Assembly (NCBI RefSeq): GCF_013337185.1
Contig: NZ_SWDE01000003.1
Coordinates: forward strand, 248,001 to 312,000
DNA: 64,000 nt
Reading direction: 5' to 3'
Origin: Serratia proteamaculans
GTDB lineage: Bacteria; Pseudomonadota; Gammaproteobacteria; Enterobacterales; Enterobacteriaceae
Below, one piece after another: positions 1 through 8,098 of the stretch; positions within the stretch are counted from its first letter, which is position 1; the number at the start of each line of letters is the position of its first letter. The translations under genes and the position numbers were made by a program. Below the pieces are notes generated by a model. It was not told the DNA's origin and ran no database searches. It saw only the letters and a program-made list of their open reading frames with translations.

Positions 1-194
1 CACTGTGGCGGCACCAGCCACAGACCGTTTTCCACCTCGCAACGGACCATACCGCGCACCGTATAAATCAGCTGTGCCTTGCGGTGCCGGTGATGGGTGA
101 TCTCCCAATCTTTATCAATGGTGGAACCCTGCACGGCAAAAATGGCGCGCGGCACCTGATCGATATCGAAACGCGGCTCGGTGATAAAGGTCAT
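1..194 (-). CDS. AraC-type regulator, cupin N-terminal part (partial, runs off left edge)
   Basis: Reading from an ATG at 194 leftwards gives 64 residues beginning MTFITEPRFDIDQVPRAIF and containing HHRHRKAQLIYTVRGMVRCE. This is the metal-free cupin signature found at the N terminus of one AraC/XylS class, where the cupin senses a ligand and a C-terminal helix-turn-helix binds DNA. The DNA-binding half lies outside the window, so the AraC assignment is inferred from the cupin alone. The start codon overlaps a Fur-like palindrome, suggesting iron control. The gene is divergent from the Rob-like gene at 317. Confidence 0.7.
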   Translation of the reverse strand, partial: MTFITEPRFDIDQVPRAIFAVQGSTIDKDWEITHHRHRKAQLIYTVRGMVRCEVENGLWLVPPQ

Positions 195-208
195 GAGAAT
201 AATTCTCA
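194..208. promoter_or_regulatory. Fur-like 7-1-7 palindrome
   Basis: TGAGAATAATTCTCA is a perfect 15-base inverted repeat and matches the Fur 7-1-7 pattern TGATAATnATTATCA at 13 of 15 positions. It overlaps the ATG of the minus-strand cupin/AraC gene and lies about 110 bases upstream of the Rob-like gene. Fur binding is an inference from the motif. Confidence 0.55.
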
Positions 209-316
209 GTTTGGCGGAATTGAAAAACATTATGTCCTGATTGTGCAATGTGGTCTAGCACCGCTACCGCTACAGTGAGCGCTGGTTTTAGCCCTCTCAG
301 CAGATAAGGTGGCGCT

Positions 317-1195
317 ATGTATCAACAACAGGTCATTACGGCACTGCTGGCCTGGATCGAGCAAAACCTCGACCAGCCGCTGACGCTCGACGATATTGCG
401 GCCAAATCAGGTTATTCCAAATGGCACCTGCAGCGGTTATTCAAAGAGTTAACCGGTGAGATCCTGGGGACATACGCCCGGCGCAGGAGGCTGACGGCCG
501 CAGCCCGCGAACTGCGGCTCACCAACCACGGCGTGGCCTTTATCGCCGACAAGTATCAGTTTGATTCCCAGCAGACTTTCACCCGCTGTTTCAAAAAGCA
601 GTTCGGTATGCCACCGGCCGGTTATCGCCGCAATGCGGACTGGTCAGGGCAGGGCATGCAGCCTCCGCTGCGGCTGATGGATGCGCCATTGCCCCAGGCG
701 GAGATCATTACGCTGCCGGCAATGCAACTGGTTGGTCACACCCAGCACCGCAGCTGTACGCTGGGGCAGCTGCTGCATTCGAAAAACGAGCTGCGTCAGC
801 ACGCCTGGCGGCAGATGATGCCGATGGAGGCCGAAACCTCGACGGTGGTCTATGGCCTCACCAGCCTGGAAGCCGACAGCAGGCTACGCGGTGGGCAACG
901 GATGGCTTATACCCTGGCGTTGGCGGACGAGCGCGCCGAAGGCGAAAGGGTCCTGATCGAGCAGGGCGACTACGCCAGCTTTGCCTATCAGGGGCAGGTT
1001 GAAGAGTTACAAAATTTTATCGCTCGCCTGTATGACACCGCGATACCCATGATGAAAGCAATACGACGGCCGGGTAAGGATATCGAGCGTTTTTATCCCA
1101 CGCCGGGTGGCGTTTGTAGCGCAGGCAGTACGGCGATCCGCTGCGAATATCTGATCCCTATCCGCCTGATGTCACCGCCAATCGCCGCGCTTTAG
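317..1195 (+). CDS. Rob-like AraC/XylS transcriptional regulator with GyrI-like C-terminal domain
   Basis: The 292-residue product has the length and layout of E. coli Rob (289 aa). Residues 8-107 form the double helix-turn-helix (AAKSGYSKWHLQRLFKEL, then FDSQQTFTRCFKKQFGMPP). Residues 120-288 match the GyrI-like ligand-binding domain, ending in the Rob-type CEYLIPIR. Rob, MarA and SoxS control antibiotic, solvent and superoxide tolerance. The first HTH is nearly Rob-identical but the C-terminal half diverges, so this may be a paralogue rather than Rob itself. An AAGGTGG ribosome site precedes the ATG. A stem-loop with a TTTT tail overlaps the stop codon. Confidence 0.85.
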   Translation: MYQQQVITALLAWIEQNLDQPLTLDDIAAKSGYSKWHLQRLFKELTGEILGTYARRRRLTAAARELRLTNHGVAFIADKYQFDSQQTFTRCFKKQFGMPPAGYRRNADWSGQGMQPPLRLMDAPLPQAEIITLPAMQLVGHTQHRSCTLGQLLHSKNELRQHAWRQMMPMEAETSTVVYGLTSLEADSRLRGGQRMAYTLALADERAEGERVLIEQGDYASFAYQGQVEELQNFIARLYDTAIPMMKAIRRPGKDIERFYPTPGGVCSAGSTAIRCEYLIPIRLMSPPIAAL

Positions 1196-1206
1196 CGGCG
1201 GTTTTC
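1183..1206 (+). terminator. Rho-independent terminator of the Rob-like gene
   Basis: CGCCGC and GCGGCG arms flank a six-base loop and are followed by GTTTTC. The stem includes the stop codon of the Rob-like gene. Confidence 0.6.
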
Positions 1207-1361
1207 ACAGTTATTCCTCTTCGTGCCGCACCAGGTTACAAAAAAGTTCGATATTGCGCCGGTAATGTTTCACACTTAGGTCGATGTGCACATATAATGC
1301 GCATCCGGTCATTCATGGCCGAAATAACCTATAACTGCCAGTGGCCACAACCAACACGAAG

Positions 1362-2282
1362 ATGAAAATGAGCATTCGCGCGTTACTAACCCTGTTTACG
1401 GCACTGGTGGTATTCAGCCAAGCTGCCTTCGCCGTTGTCTATCCTTTACCCGCCAAAGACAGCCGTCTGGTGGGTGAGAACATCCAAATCACCGTACCGG
1501 AAGACAGCAAGCTGCCGCTGGAGAGCTTTGCCGCTCAATACCAGATGGGCCTGAGCAATATGCTGGAAGCCAACCCGGGTGTGGATCCGTTCCTGCCGAA
1601 GCCAGGCAGCACCCTGACCATCCCTCAGCAGTTGATCCTGCCTGACGCTCCGCGTGAAGGCATCATCATCAACAGCGCCGAGATGCGTCTGTACTACTAC
1701 CCGAAAGGCACCAACACGGTGATCGTGCTGCCAATCGGTATCGGCCAGTTGGGTAAAGATACCCCGCTGAACTGGACCACCACGGTACAGCGCAAGAAAG
1801 ACGGCCCAACCTGGACGCCAACCGCCAAGATGCGCGCAGAATACGCCGCTGACGGCGAGATCCTGCCAGCGGTATTCCCGGCCGGTCCTGACAACCCGAT
1901 GGGGCTGTATGCGCTGTACGTTGGTCGTCTGTATGCGATCCACGGTACCAACGCCAACTTCGGTATCGGTCTGCGCGTGAGCCACGGCTGCGTACGTCTG
2001 CGTGCTGACGACATCAAGTTCCTGTTCGACAACGTGCCGGTCGGGACTCGTGTGCAATTCATCAACGAGCCGATCAAAGCCAGCGTCGAGCCGGACGGTT
2101 CCCGTTACCTGGAAGTGCACAACCCGCTTTCCGCTAACGAAGAGCAGCTGAAGTCGAAAGATCCGGTGCCGTTGACCATCTCTGCGCCAGTAGGCAAAGT
2201 GATGATGGACCCAGCCGTTAACCAGAGCGAAGTGGACGCGGCAATGAAAGCCCGTTCCGGTATGCCGGTTAAAGTGAACTGA
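1362..2282 (+). CDS. L,D-transpeptidase (ErfK/YbiS/YcfS/YnhG family)
   Basis: Periplasmic enzyme family that cross-links peptidoglycan or attaches Braun lipoprotein to it. An N-terminal signal peptide ([18 protein letters not shown] to AFA, cut before VVYPLP) is followed by a LysM-like segment ([15 protein letters not shown]) and the YkuD catalytic domain with [20 protein letters not shown]; the Cys of SHGC is the nucleophile and the upstream His belongs to the same site. The frame opens at a GTG at 1341, but the ATG at 1362 directly begins the signal peptide and is preferred. About 306 residues, normal for the family. Which paralogue (ErfK, YbiS, YcfS or YnhG) is not decided. Confidence 0.9.
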   Translation: MKMSIRALLTLFTALVVFSQAAFAVVYPLPAKDSRLVGENIQITVPEDSKLPLESFAAQYQMGLSNMLEANPGVDPFLPKPGSTLTIPQQLILPDAPREGIIINSAEMRLYYYPKGTNTVIVLPIGIGQLGKDTPLNWTTTVQRKKDGPTWTPTAKMRAEYAADGEILPAVFPAGPDNPMGLYALYVGRLYAIHGTNANFGIGLRVSHGCVRLRADDIKFLFDNVPVGTRVQFINEPIKASVEPDGSRYLEVHNPLSANEEQLKSKDPVPLTISAPVGKVMMDPAVNQSEVDAAMKARSGMPVKVN

Positions 2283-2301
2283 TTACATCAGTGCTGCAAA
2301 C

Positions 2302-2326
2302 AAGACGCCTTCGGGCGTCTTTTTTT
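2302..2326 (+). terminator. Rho-independent terminator after the L,D-transpeptidase gene
   Basis: AGACGCC-TTCG-GGCGTCT stem with a UUCG-type tetraloop, followed by a run of seven T. Confidence 0.9.
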
Positions 2327-2699
2327 ATGGTTGTTATTTGAAATGAAAATATTTATCTCTCAAGAAAGTGAATTATCGTCCTGTGGATAGGATAGTTAGA
2401 ATTTCAATATGTCGGAGTTATATTTCAAAGATGTATTACTATTAGTGGGTATTTGTGGGTCGATGTTTGGCGGCAATAATTAACCTATTTTTAAATAATA
2501 TAAGTGTACTGAAATAATCCTATTAATATATTTATTTCCAGAATGATTATTTAAGTATTATTAATATTTTCATTTTAATTCATGGCCTTATGTCGTGTTT
2601 AATTCTGTACTACACGTTCATCTTACCATGGTTGCTAATATAACCCGGCGGTTGCTTGTGATAATGTGAAATTAAATAATACTCAAAGGCTATCAGGGA
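2327..2699. other. AT-rich gene-free stretch upstream of the Rpn-type gene
   Basis: About 370 bases rich in A and T, unlike the GC-rich flanks. No convincing ORF, RNA gene or repeat was seen. The base composition suggests that it entered with the adjacent rpn gene. Confidence 0.6.
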
Positions 2700-3692
2700 A
2701 TGAAAAAGAAAAACAAAACGCCAACGCCACACGATGCGGCATTTCGTCAGTTTTTGACGCAGCCGGAGATTGCCCGTGATTTTATGGAGCTCCATCTTCC
2801 GCCAGAACTGCGTGCCATCTGCGACCTCAGTACGTTGAAACTGGAATCCGGTTCTTTCGTTGAAGATGACCTTCGCCAGTATTTCAGCGATGTGCTCTAC
2901 AGCCTGAAAACCACTACTGAGGATGATGGTTATATCCACGTACTTATTGAGCATCAGTCTACCCCCGATAAACACATGGCTTTCAGGCTAATCCGGTATG
3001 CAATAGCGGCCATGCAGAGACACTTGGATGCCGGTCACAAAAAACTGCCGTTGGTGATACCTGTCCTGTTTTATACCGGCAAACGCACTCCTTATCCTTA
3101 TTCCACCAACTGGCTGCGGGAGTTTTACGATCCGGAACTGGCGGGAAAACTCTATACAGCCGAATTTCCGCTGGTCGATGTGACGCTTATCCCTGATAAC
3201 GAGATCATGGGCCATCGCAGCATGGCCGCACTGACTTTGCTGCAGAAACATATTCGGCAGCGGGACCTGGCAGAGCTGACTGACAAACTGGCCACCATCC
3301 TGCTGAGTGGCTATCTGTCTTCGCCACAGGTGATTTCGCTGGTACACTATATTCTTCTGGCCGGAGAAGCGGCCGATGCTGAAGCCTTTGTACGCGAATT
3401 GGCACTGCGGGTACCGCAACATGAGGATGAACTAATGACTATTGCACAACAGCTTGAGCAGAAGGGCATCGAAAAAGGTATCGAAAAAGGTATCGAGCAG
3501 GGCATCGAAAAGGGCATCGAAAAGGGCATCGAGCTTGGTGAACAGCGCGGTATCGAGAAAGGGCGTCAAGAAGGCGTACTTGAAGGAAAACTTACCGTTG
3601 CCCGCGCCATGCTGGCGAACGGCATCGACCACGACGCGGTAATGAAAATGACCGGTTTGACGGCTGAAGACCTGGCACAAATCCGCCACTAA
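2700..3692 (+). CDS. Rpn family recombination-promoting nuclease (YhgA-like, Transposase_31)
   Basis: The 330-residue product matches the Rpn/YhgA family: an N-terminal PHDAAFRQFLTQPEIARDFMELHLP block and the PD-(D/E)XK core, in which FSDVLYSL supplies the Asp and VLIEHQSTPD the Glu/Gln. E. coli RpnA is a calcium-stimulated DNase that raises RecA-independent recombination. The older name transposase does not imply an insertion sequence, and no terminal repeats are present. Residues about 256-279 are a GIEK/GIEQ tandem repeat encoded by 12-base units. The AT-rich leader and isolated position suggest transfer. Nuclease activity here is inferred from the family. Confidence 0.88.
   Translation: MKKKNKTPTPHDAAFRQFLTQPEIARDFMELHLPPELRAICDLSTLKLESGSFVEDDLRQYFSDVLYSLKTTTEDDGYIHVLIEHQSTPDKHMAFRLIRYAIAAMQRHLDAGHKKLPLVIPVLFYTGKRTPYPYSTNWLREFYDPELAGKLYTAEFPLVDVTLIPDNEIMGHRSMAALTLLQKHIRQRDLAELTDKLATILLSGYLSSPQVISLVHYILLAGEAADAEAFVRELALRVPQHEDELMTIAQQLEQKGIEKGIEKGIEQGIEKGIEKGIELGEQRGIEKGRQEGVLEGKLTVARAMLANGIDHDAVMKMTGLTAEDLAQIRH
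3464..3535 (+). repeat. Six tandem 12-base units inside the rpn-type gene
   Basis: Six consecutive copies of GG(C/T)ATCGA(A/G)NNN encode GIEK or GIEQ four-residue repeats. The unit is a multiple of three, so slippage would change protein length without shifting the frame. Confidence 0.9.
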
Positions 3693-3877
3693 TTGTGTGA
3701 ACCCCTTATCCAAAGTCCTGATGCAAAAGCAGGGTCTGAAGATCTTGTTATAAAGTGTCAGGATAATCACAACTTACCTGCCTATGCATTAACCGCTATA
3801 AGTTCACCCTCCGTCATTATTCCATTAAAAATCATATCCAATTAATTAGTTATATAACCCCTCGGACCAGTTTCCGC

Positions 3878-3895
3878 TTGAGAAAATTATCTCAA
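3878..3895. promoter_or_regulatory. Inverted repeat upstream of the exbD-tonB operon
   Basis: TTGAGA-AAATTA-TCTCAA is a 6-base inverted repeat with a 6-base AT spacer, about 95 bases before the exbD start. It resembles an operator. It fits the Fur 7-1-7 pattern poorly because the arms are spaced by an even number of bases. Confidence 0.35.
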
Positions 3896-3989
3896 ATAAT
3901 GTGCGCTGTGAAAATAAGATCACACAAGCGTAACAAAAGGTAAACATAGGCTCTCTATATTGGCTGCTTTGCTTTTGGGAGGGAGTGCC

Positions 3990-4397
3990 ATGCGTAACTG
4001 GAACGAGCCGAAGAAGAACAAAGCGCACATCGAACTGATCCCGATGATCGACGTGATGATGTTTTTGCTGGTGTTTTTTGTGTTGATTAGCCTGAACGTG
4101 ATCCCGGCCCTCGGGCTGAAAACTCAGTTGCCGTCCGCCGGTAGCGCCCAGCAATTGAAGCCGCAGAAGAAAGCGATCATTACGTTGGGCGCAGAGGATC
4201 AACTGCAGCTCGACGGCCAACCGTTGGCGCTGAGTGCGCTGGTCAGCACGCTAAAACAGCAGCAGCAGGAGAACCAGACCACCACCATTATCGTCAACAG
4301 CGACAAGGGCGTCGCGGTAGAGCGGCTGGTGGCGGTGATGGATAACCTGCGGCAGGGCGGCTTCTATTCCGTCTCTATCGCCACACGGAAGCTGTGA
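3990..4397 (+). CDS. exbD: ExbD/TolR family proton-channel subunit
   Basis: 135-residue inner-membrane protein of a TonB energising complex. A cytoplasmic start (MRNWNEPKKNKAHIELIPM) leads into one membrane segment, DVMMFLLVFFVLISL, whose Asp is the conserved proton-path residue. The periplasmic domain runs to the end. The ATG at 3990 is chosen because GGGAGGGA lies 5 bases upstream; an earlier in-frame TTG at 3960 has none. It is the first gene of an unusual order, exbD-tonB-receptor-exbB-phospholipase, and the tonB start lies one base past its stop. Confidence 0.9.
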   Translation: MRNWNEPKKNKAHIELIPMIDVMMFLLVFFVLISLNVIPALGLKTQLPSAGSAQQLKPQKKAIITLGAEDQLQLDGQPLALSALVSTLKQQQQENQTTTIIVNSDKGVAVERLVAVMDNLRQGGFYSVSIATRKL

Positions 4398-4398
4398 C

Positions 4399-5145
4399 AT
4401 GTATCTGCTCTATCGTTCACGTCACCTTTTCAGTTGGTTACCGGCGCTGATCGTCGTCGGTTGCGTGCTGTTTGCCAGCCAGCAGGCGGCGCTGAAAATC
4501 CAGCCGCGCTATGACGAAACGGCCATGGAACTGGCGTTGGTCGAGCCTGAACCTGCACCGGAACCTCAACCGGAAACACCACCGGAGCCGCAACCCGAAC
4601 CGCCGCCGCCGGAACCAGAACCTGTTCCCGAGCCTGTGGTGCCGGCCCCGGAGCCGATCATCGAAGCCAAACCGGTACCCAAACCACAGCCGAAACCCAA
4701 GCCCAAGCCGGTAAAAGAAAAAGCCAGGCCGGTGGAGAAGGCTAAACCTGTCGCGGCCCCAGCGACGCCAAAAGCGCTGGCCAGCAAACCGGTGGCACAA
4801 CCCGCTCCGGCAGCCCCGGCGGCACCGAAAGTGAATGCGCAGGCGATAGAAAACGGTTACCTGCAGGCGCTGCGCCGTGAACTCGAGCAGCGCAAGCGCT
4901 ACCCAAGCGGGCGGCAGGCATCACTCGAACGGCCACAGGGCAACGTCGAAGTCTGGCTGGAGGTCGATCGCAGCGGTCGGGTGCTCTCGTCCGGCATCGC
5001 CAATAAAGCGGCCAGCATGCTGCTCAACCGTGCGGCGCTAAGCAGTCTGCAAAGTATCAGCCAGGTGAAGCCGTTCCCAAGCGAGGCTTTCAACGGGCAA
5101 ACAACAAAACGATTTTCAGCCACGTTTAATTATCAGGCGCCTTGA
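4399..5145 (+). CDS. tonB: TonB energy transducer
   Basis: 248-residue protein linking the inner-membrane ExbBD motor to an outer-membrane receptor. It has one N-terminal membrane anchor (about residues 11-30), a long Pro-rich spacer with EP/PEP repeats then KP repeats (about 50-125), and a C-terminal TonB domain (YLQALRRELEQRKRYPSGRQA to FSATFNYQAP). The acidic-then-basic EP/KP arrangement is typical of TonB. Because the main chromosomal tonB of enterobacteria stands alone elsewhere, this is probably a second, receptor-dedicated TonB; that is inference. Confidence 0.9.
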   Translation: MYLLYRSRHLFSWLPALIVVGCVLFASQQAALKIQPRYDETAMELALVEPEPAPEPQPETPPEPQPEPPPPEPEPVPEPVVPAPEPIIEAKPVPKPQPKPKPKPVKEKARPVEKAKPVAAPATPKALASKPVAQPAPAAPAAPKVNAQAIENGYLQALRRELEQRKRYPSGRQASLERPQGNVEVWLEVDRSGRVLSSGIANKAASMLLNRAALSSLQSISQVKPFPSEAFNGQTTKRFSATFNYQAP

Positions 5146-5184
5146 CGCCTGGCATAACAGTTTGATTTTTATGGGAAGGGAACA

Positions 5185-7428
5185 ATGAAATCTTTCAATC
5201 GATCTGGGCTTTATCTGGCGGTGATGTCGGCGATATTGCCGGGGGCGGCACTGGCGGCGGACTCAACCGACGTCGGTACCATCAGCGTAAAAGGGCAGTC
5301 GCTGGGCGGTGGCATGATGGTGCAGGACGATAGCGCCAAGGGGCGTTCGACCGTCACCAAAGAGGCGATGGATAAAATGCCGGCGGCGGCCAACGCCATC
5401 GACAAACTGAAATATACCCCAGGCCTGAACGTCAACAGCAACGACGCCAGCGGCCTGAGCGGCGTCGATTACACCATGCGCGGTATGAACTCCGATCAAA
5501 TCGGCCTGTCGATGGACGGCATTCCGATTAACGACTCCGGCAACTATGCGGTCTACCCAAACCTGCTGGGCGACTCGGAAAACCTGGAGGAGGTGTTTGT
5601 TACCCAGGGTTCTTCTGAAGTCGACGGCCCGCATATCGGCTCCAGCGGCGGCAACATTGGTATGGTGACGCGCCGTCCGGCGAAAGATTTTGGTGGCTTC
5701 GTCAAACAGACGCTGGGCAGCAACAATCTGAGCAAAACCTTCGCCCGTCTGGAAACCGGTGAGTACAACGGCTTCAGCAACTGGATCTCATATTCACACA
5801 CCGAGGCGAAAAAGTGGCGTGGGGAAGGGCGCGAGTACTCCAACAAGTTCGAAATGAACTCGTTGTATGAGGACGGCAACGGCAACAGCAGCAACCTGAT
5901 CATGAAGTACAACCAGCAGAATAACGTCAACTACAGCACCCTGAGCAAGGCGCAGTTTGAAAATGACGGCCGTGATACCGACTACGCCACCACGCCGGAG
6001 TACAACAGCAAGGGCCAGTTAAACAAATACTACAAACTTAACCGCAACCCGTTTGACACCTTCACCCTGTCGTTCACCCAGAAGCTGCAACTGCGCGACA
6101 ACCTGGCGCTGACTCTGCAACCCTATTACTACTGGGGTAATGGCGGCAGCTTCACTGGCCAGACCGCTTCGGTGTTGTCCAATACGTCGGATAAGGCCGG
6201 TCAGTACGATCTGAGTAATTTGCAGTCCAACACCTATTACCGTCCTTCCTGGACCCAGACCTGGCGGCCGGGCATTACCACCAAGCTGAAGTGGGACATC
6301 AACGATCAGCACAGCCTGGATATCGGCTACTGGTATGAACGTGCTCGCCAGTCGCAGACCCAGCCGTTTATCGGCATCAAGGACGACGGCAACCCTGAGC
6401 AGCTCTCGGGCAAACCGGGTGGCAGCGATCAGGTGAAAGACGCCAATGGCAACACCGTTCAGGGGCGTAACCAGTACACGATCACCCCGGCGCAAAAAGT
6501 GTGGCTGCAGGACACCTGGTTCGCCACCCCGGACTGGACTTTCGTTGGTGGGCTGGCCTACCAGTACGTTGAACGAAAAGGGGATAACAAGGGCAGCCTG
6601 TACAACGTGCCGGAAAAACGCGATGCCAAATACCATGAGTTCCTGCCGAATTTCAGCGCCAGCTACAAGCTGAATCAGGAAAACCAGGTGTTCTACAACC
6701 TGACGCGCAACATGCGTACTCCGCCGAACTACGTGCTGTACAACGTGGGGGATTCAATCAGCACCAAACCGGAACTGAGCTGGAACCACGAGCTGGGCTG
6801 GCGTTTCCAGCAGCAAGATATGCTGATGAGCGCCACGCTGTTCTATATGCGTTACAGCGATCGTCAAATCTCCACCACCAACTCGTCCGGTGACTACGAG
6901 ATGATGAACATCGGCAATGTGGAGAACAAAGGGCTGGAGCTGGAGTGGAGCGGTCAGCTGCCGCATAACTTCAACTACTACACCTCATACACCTACACCC
7001 AGTCCAAGCAGAAGAGCGACATTGTCAGCAACGGCGGCCAGCCGCTGCCGACCAGTGGCAAAGAGGTGCCGAACGTGCCGAAAAACCTGCTGAATATGAC
7101 GCTGGGTTATGACGATGGCCTGTATTACAGCAGCGTCAGTGGCAAATACGTCAGTTCGTTCTACGGCGACCTGACCAACGACGAGAAGATCGGCGGCCGC
7201 ACGGTGTTCGATCTGGCGGCGGGGGTGCATCTGCCGGTAGACAAGAAGATCGTCAAGAGCGCGGCGTTGCGCTTTGGTATCAGCAACCTGTTCGACAAGG
7301 AGTACCTGACCTCGGTGCGCAGCACTACCTTCAACGCAGCGCCGTATGACGGTGTGAAGGCCAGTACGCCGTACTACAACGTCGGGGAAGAACGTACCTT
7401 CAGCGTATCGCTGGAAGCCACCTTTTAA
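5185..7428 (+). CDS. TonB-dependent outer-membrane receptor
   Basis: 747-residue receptor with a signal peptide (cut near AALA-ADST), a TonB-box-like VGTISVKG, a plug domain (about 55-165, including GVDYTMRGMNSDQIGLSMDGIPI) and a 22-strand barrel ending in the sorting signal SVSLEATF. The barrel end carries the typical NLFDKEYL motif. The ligand is not evident: there are no siderophore genes nearby, whereas a phospholipase D lies in the same operon. A GGGAAGGGAAC ribosome site precedes the ATG. The family match is secure, the substrate unknown. Confidence 0.92.
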   Translation: MKSFNRSGLYLAVMSAILPGAALAADSTDVGTISVKGQSLGGGMMVQDDSAKGRSTVTKEAMDKMPAAANAIDKLKYTPGLNVNSNDASGLSGVDYTMRGMNSDQIGLSMDGIPINDSGNYAVYPNLLGDSENLEEVFVTQGSSEVDGPHIGSSGGNIGMVTRRPAKDFGGFVKQTLGSNNLSKTFARLETGEYNGFSNWISYSHTEAKKWRGEGREYSNKFEMNSLYEDGNGNSSNLIMKYNQQNNVNYSTLSKAQFENDGRDTDYATTPEYNSKGQLNKYYKLNRNPFDTFTLSFTQKLQLRDNLALTLQPYYYWGNGGSFTGQTASVLSNTSDKAGQYDLSNLQSNTYYRPSWTQTWRPGITTKLKWDINDQHSLDIGYWYERARQSQTQPFIGIKDDGNPEQLSGKPGGSDQVKDANGNTVQGRNQYTITPAQKVWLQDTWFATPDWTFVGGLAYQYVERKGDNKGSLYNVPEKRDAKYHEFLPNFSASYKLNQENQVFYNLTRNMRTPPNYVLYNVGDSISTKPELSWNHELGWRFQQQDMLMSATLFYMRYSDRQISTTNSSGDYEMMNIGNVENKGLELEWSGQLPHNFNYYTSYTYTQSKQKSDIVSNGGQPLPTSGKEVPNVPKNLLNMTLGYDDGLYYSSVSGKYVSSFYGDLTNDEKIGGRTVFDLAAGVHLPVDKKIVKSAALRFGISNLFDKEYLTSVRSTTFNAAPYDGVKASTPYYNVGEERTFSVSLEATF

Positions 7429-7447
7429 CCAATCCGAGATTTGAACG

Positions 7448-8098
7448 ATGAATGCCAATTTGATGCACGACATTATTTTCTACGTGATGTACGCCGCACT
7501 GGCGATAGCGCTGGTGATCATTATCGAACGCGCGCTGTATTTCGCTTATACCCAGCGCCAGGCTCGCAAGCTGGAGCAGGCATTGACGCTGGACGTACGC
7601 CGCACTGCCGATTTGCCGGATGAGCTGACCCAGCGCAACAGCCTGCCGCTGGCGGTAATTTCACCGGTGCTGGAGCAAAAGTACCGTGCCGGCGATCGCG
7701 AAGCGATAGGTGATTTGATCGACGCCCAGTACCTGCTGAGCAAGCCGCTGATGGCGCGTGGCCTGTGGCTGCTGGAAACCATCGTGACCGCCGCACCGCT
7801 GCTGGGGTTGTTGGGTACGGTGATGGGGATTATTGAAACCTTTAAGGCGCTGGCCGCCTCCGGGGTCTCCGAGCCGAGCCTGGTTTCTGCCGGGATGGGG
7901 ACCGCGCTGTACGCCACCGGGTTGGGGATCGCCATCGCGTTGCTGTGCCTGGTGGGTAACAACTATCTGCAAAGCCGCATGGAACGCATTAACGAGCTGC
8001 TCAAAGTGCTGCTGATCCGCGCCGGTGCGCCAGCCAGCCGCCCGGAAAACGGCAACCGCGAGCAATGGGTTGACAGTGAGGCACCGCGCTATGCCTAA
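7448..8098 (+). CDS. exbB: ExbB/TolQ/MotA family proton-channel protein
   Basis: 216-residue inner-membrane protein with three membrane segments: about 9-28, then PLLGLLGTVMGIIETF near 115-135, then MGTALYATGLGIAIALLCLVG. The last two carry the family's conserved Gly/Thr channel residues. It pairs with the ExbD encoded upstream to power the local TonB. Its separation from exbD by tonB and the receptor gene is unusual, since exbB normally precedes exbD directly. Its last codons overlap the phospholipase start. Confidence 0.9.
   Translation: MNANLMHDIIFYVMYAALAIALVIIIERALYFAYTQRQARKLEQALTLDVRRTADLPDELTQRNSLPLAVISPVLEQKYRAGDREAIGDLIDAQYLLSKPLMARGLWLLETIVTAAPLLGLLGTVMGIIETFKALAASGVSEPSLVSAGMGTALYATGLGIAIALLCLVGNNYLQSRMERINELLKVLLIRAGAPASRPENGNREQWVDSEAPRYA

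Noticed and set aside
1446-2120. 224-codon minus-strand ORF
   Set aside because: It lies entirely opposite the L,D-transpeptidase, with no ribosome site and biased composition typical of antisense shadows.
3464-3535. Tandem repeats as a CRISPR or VNTR outside a gene
   Set aside because: Units are contiguous, in frame within the Rpn-type gene, and have no spacers.
2700-3692. Insertion sequence (transposase annotation)
   Set aside because: The Transposase_31 name is historic; no terminal inverted repeats or target duplication were seen, and the core is a PD-(D/E)XK nuclease.
3907-3924. CRP-like site TGTGA...TCACA before exbD
   Set aside because: The half sites are 8 bases apart, not the 6 required for CRP.
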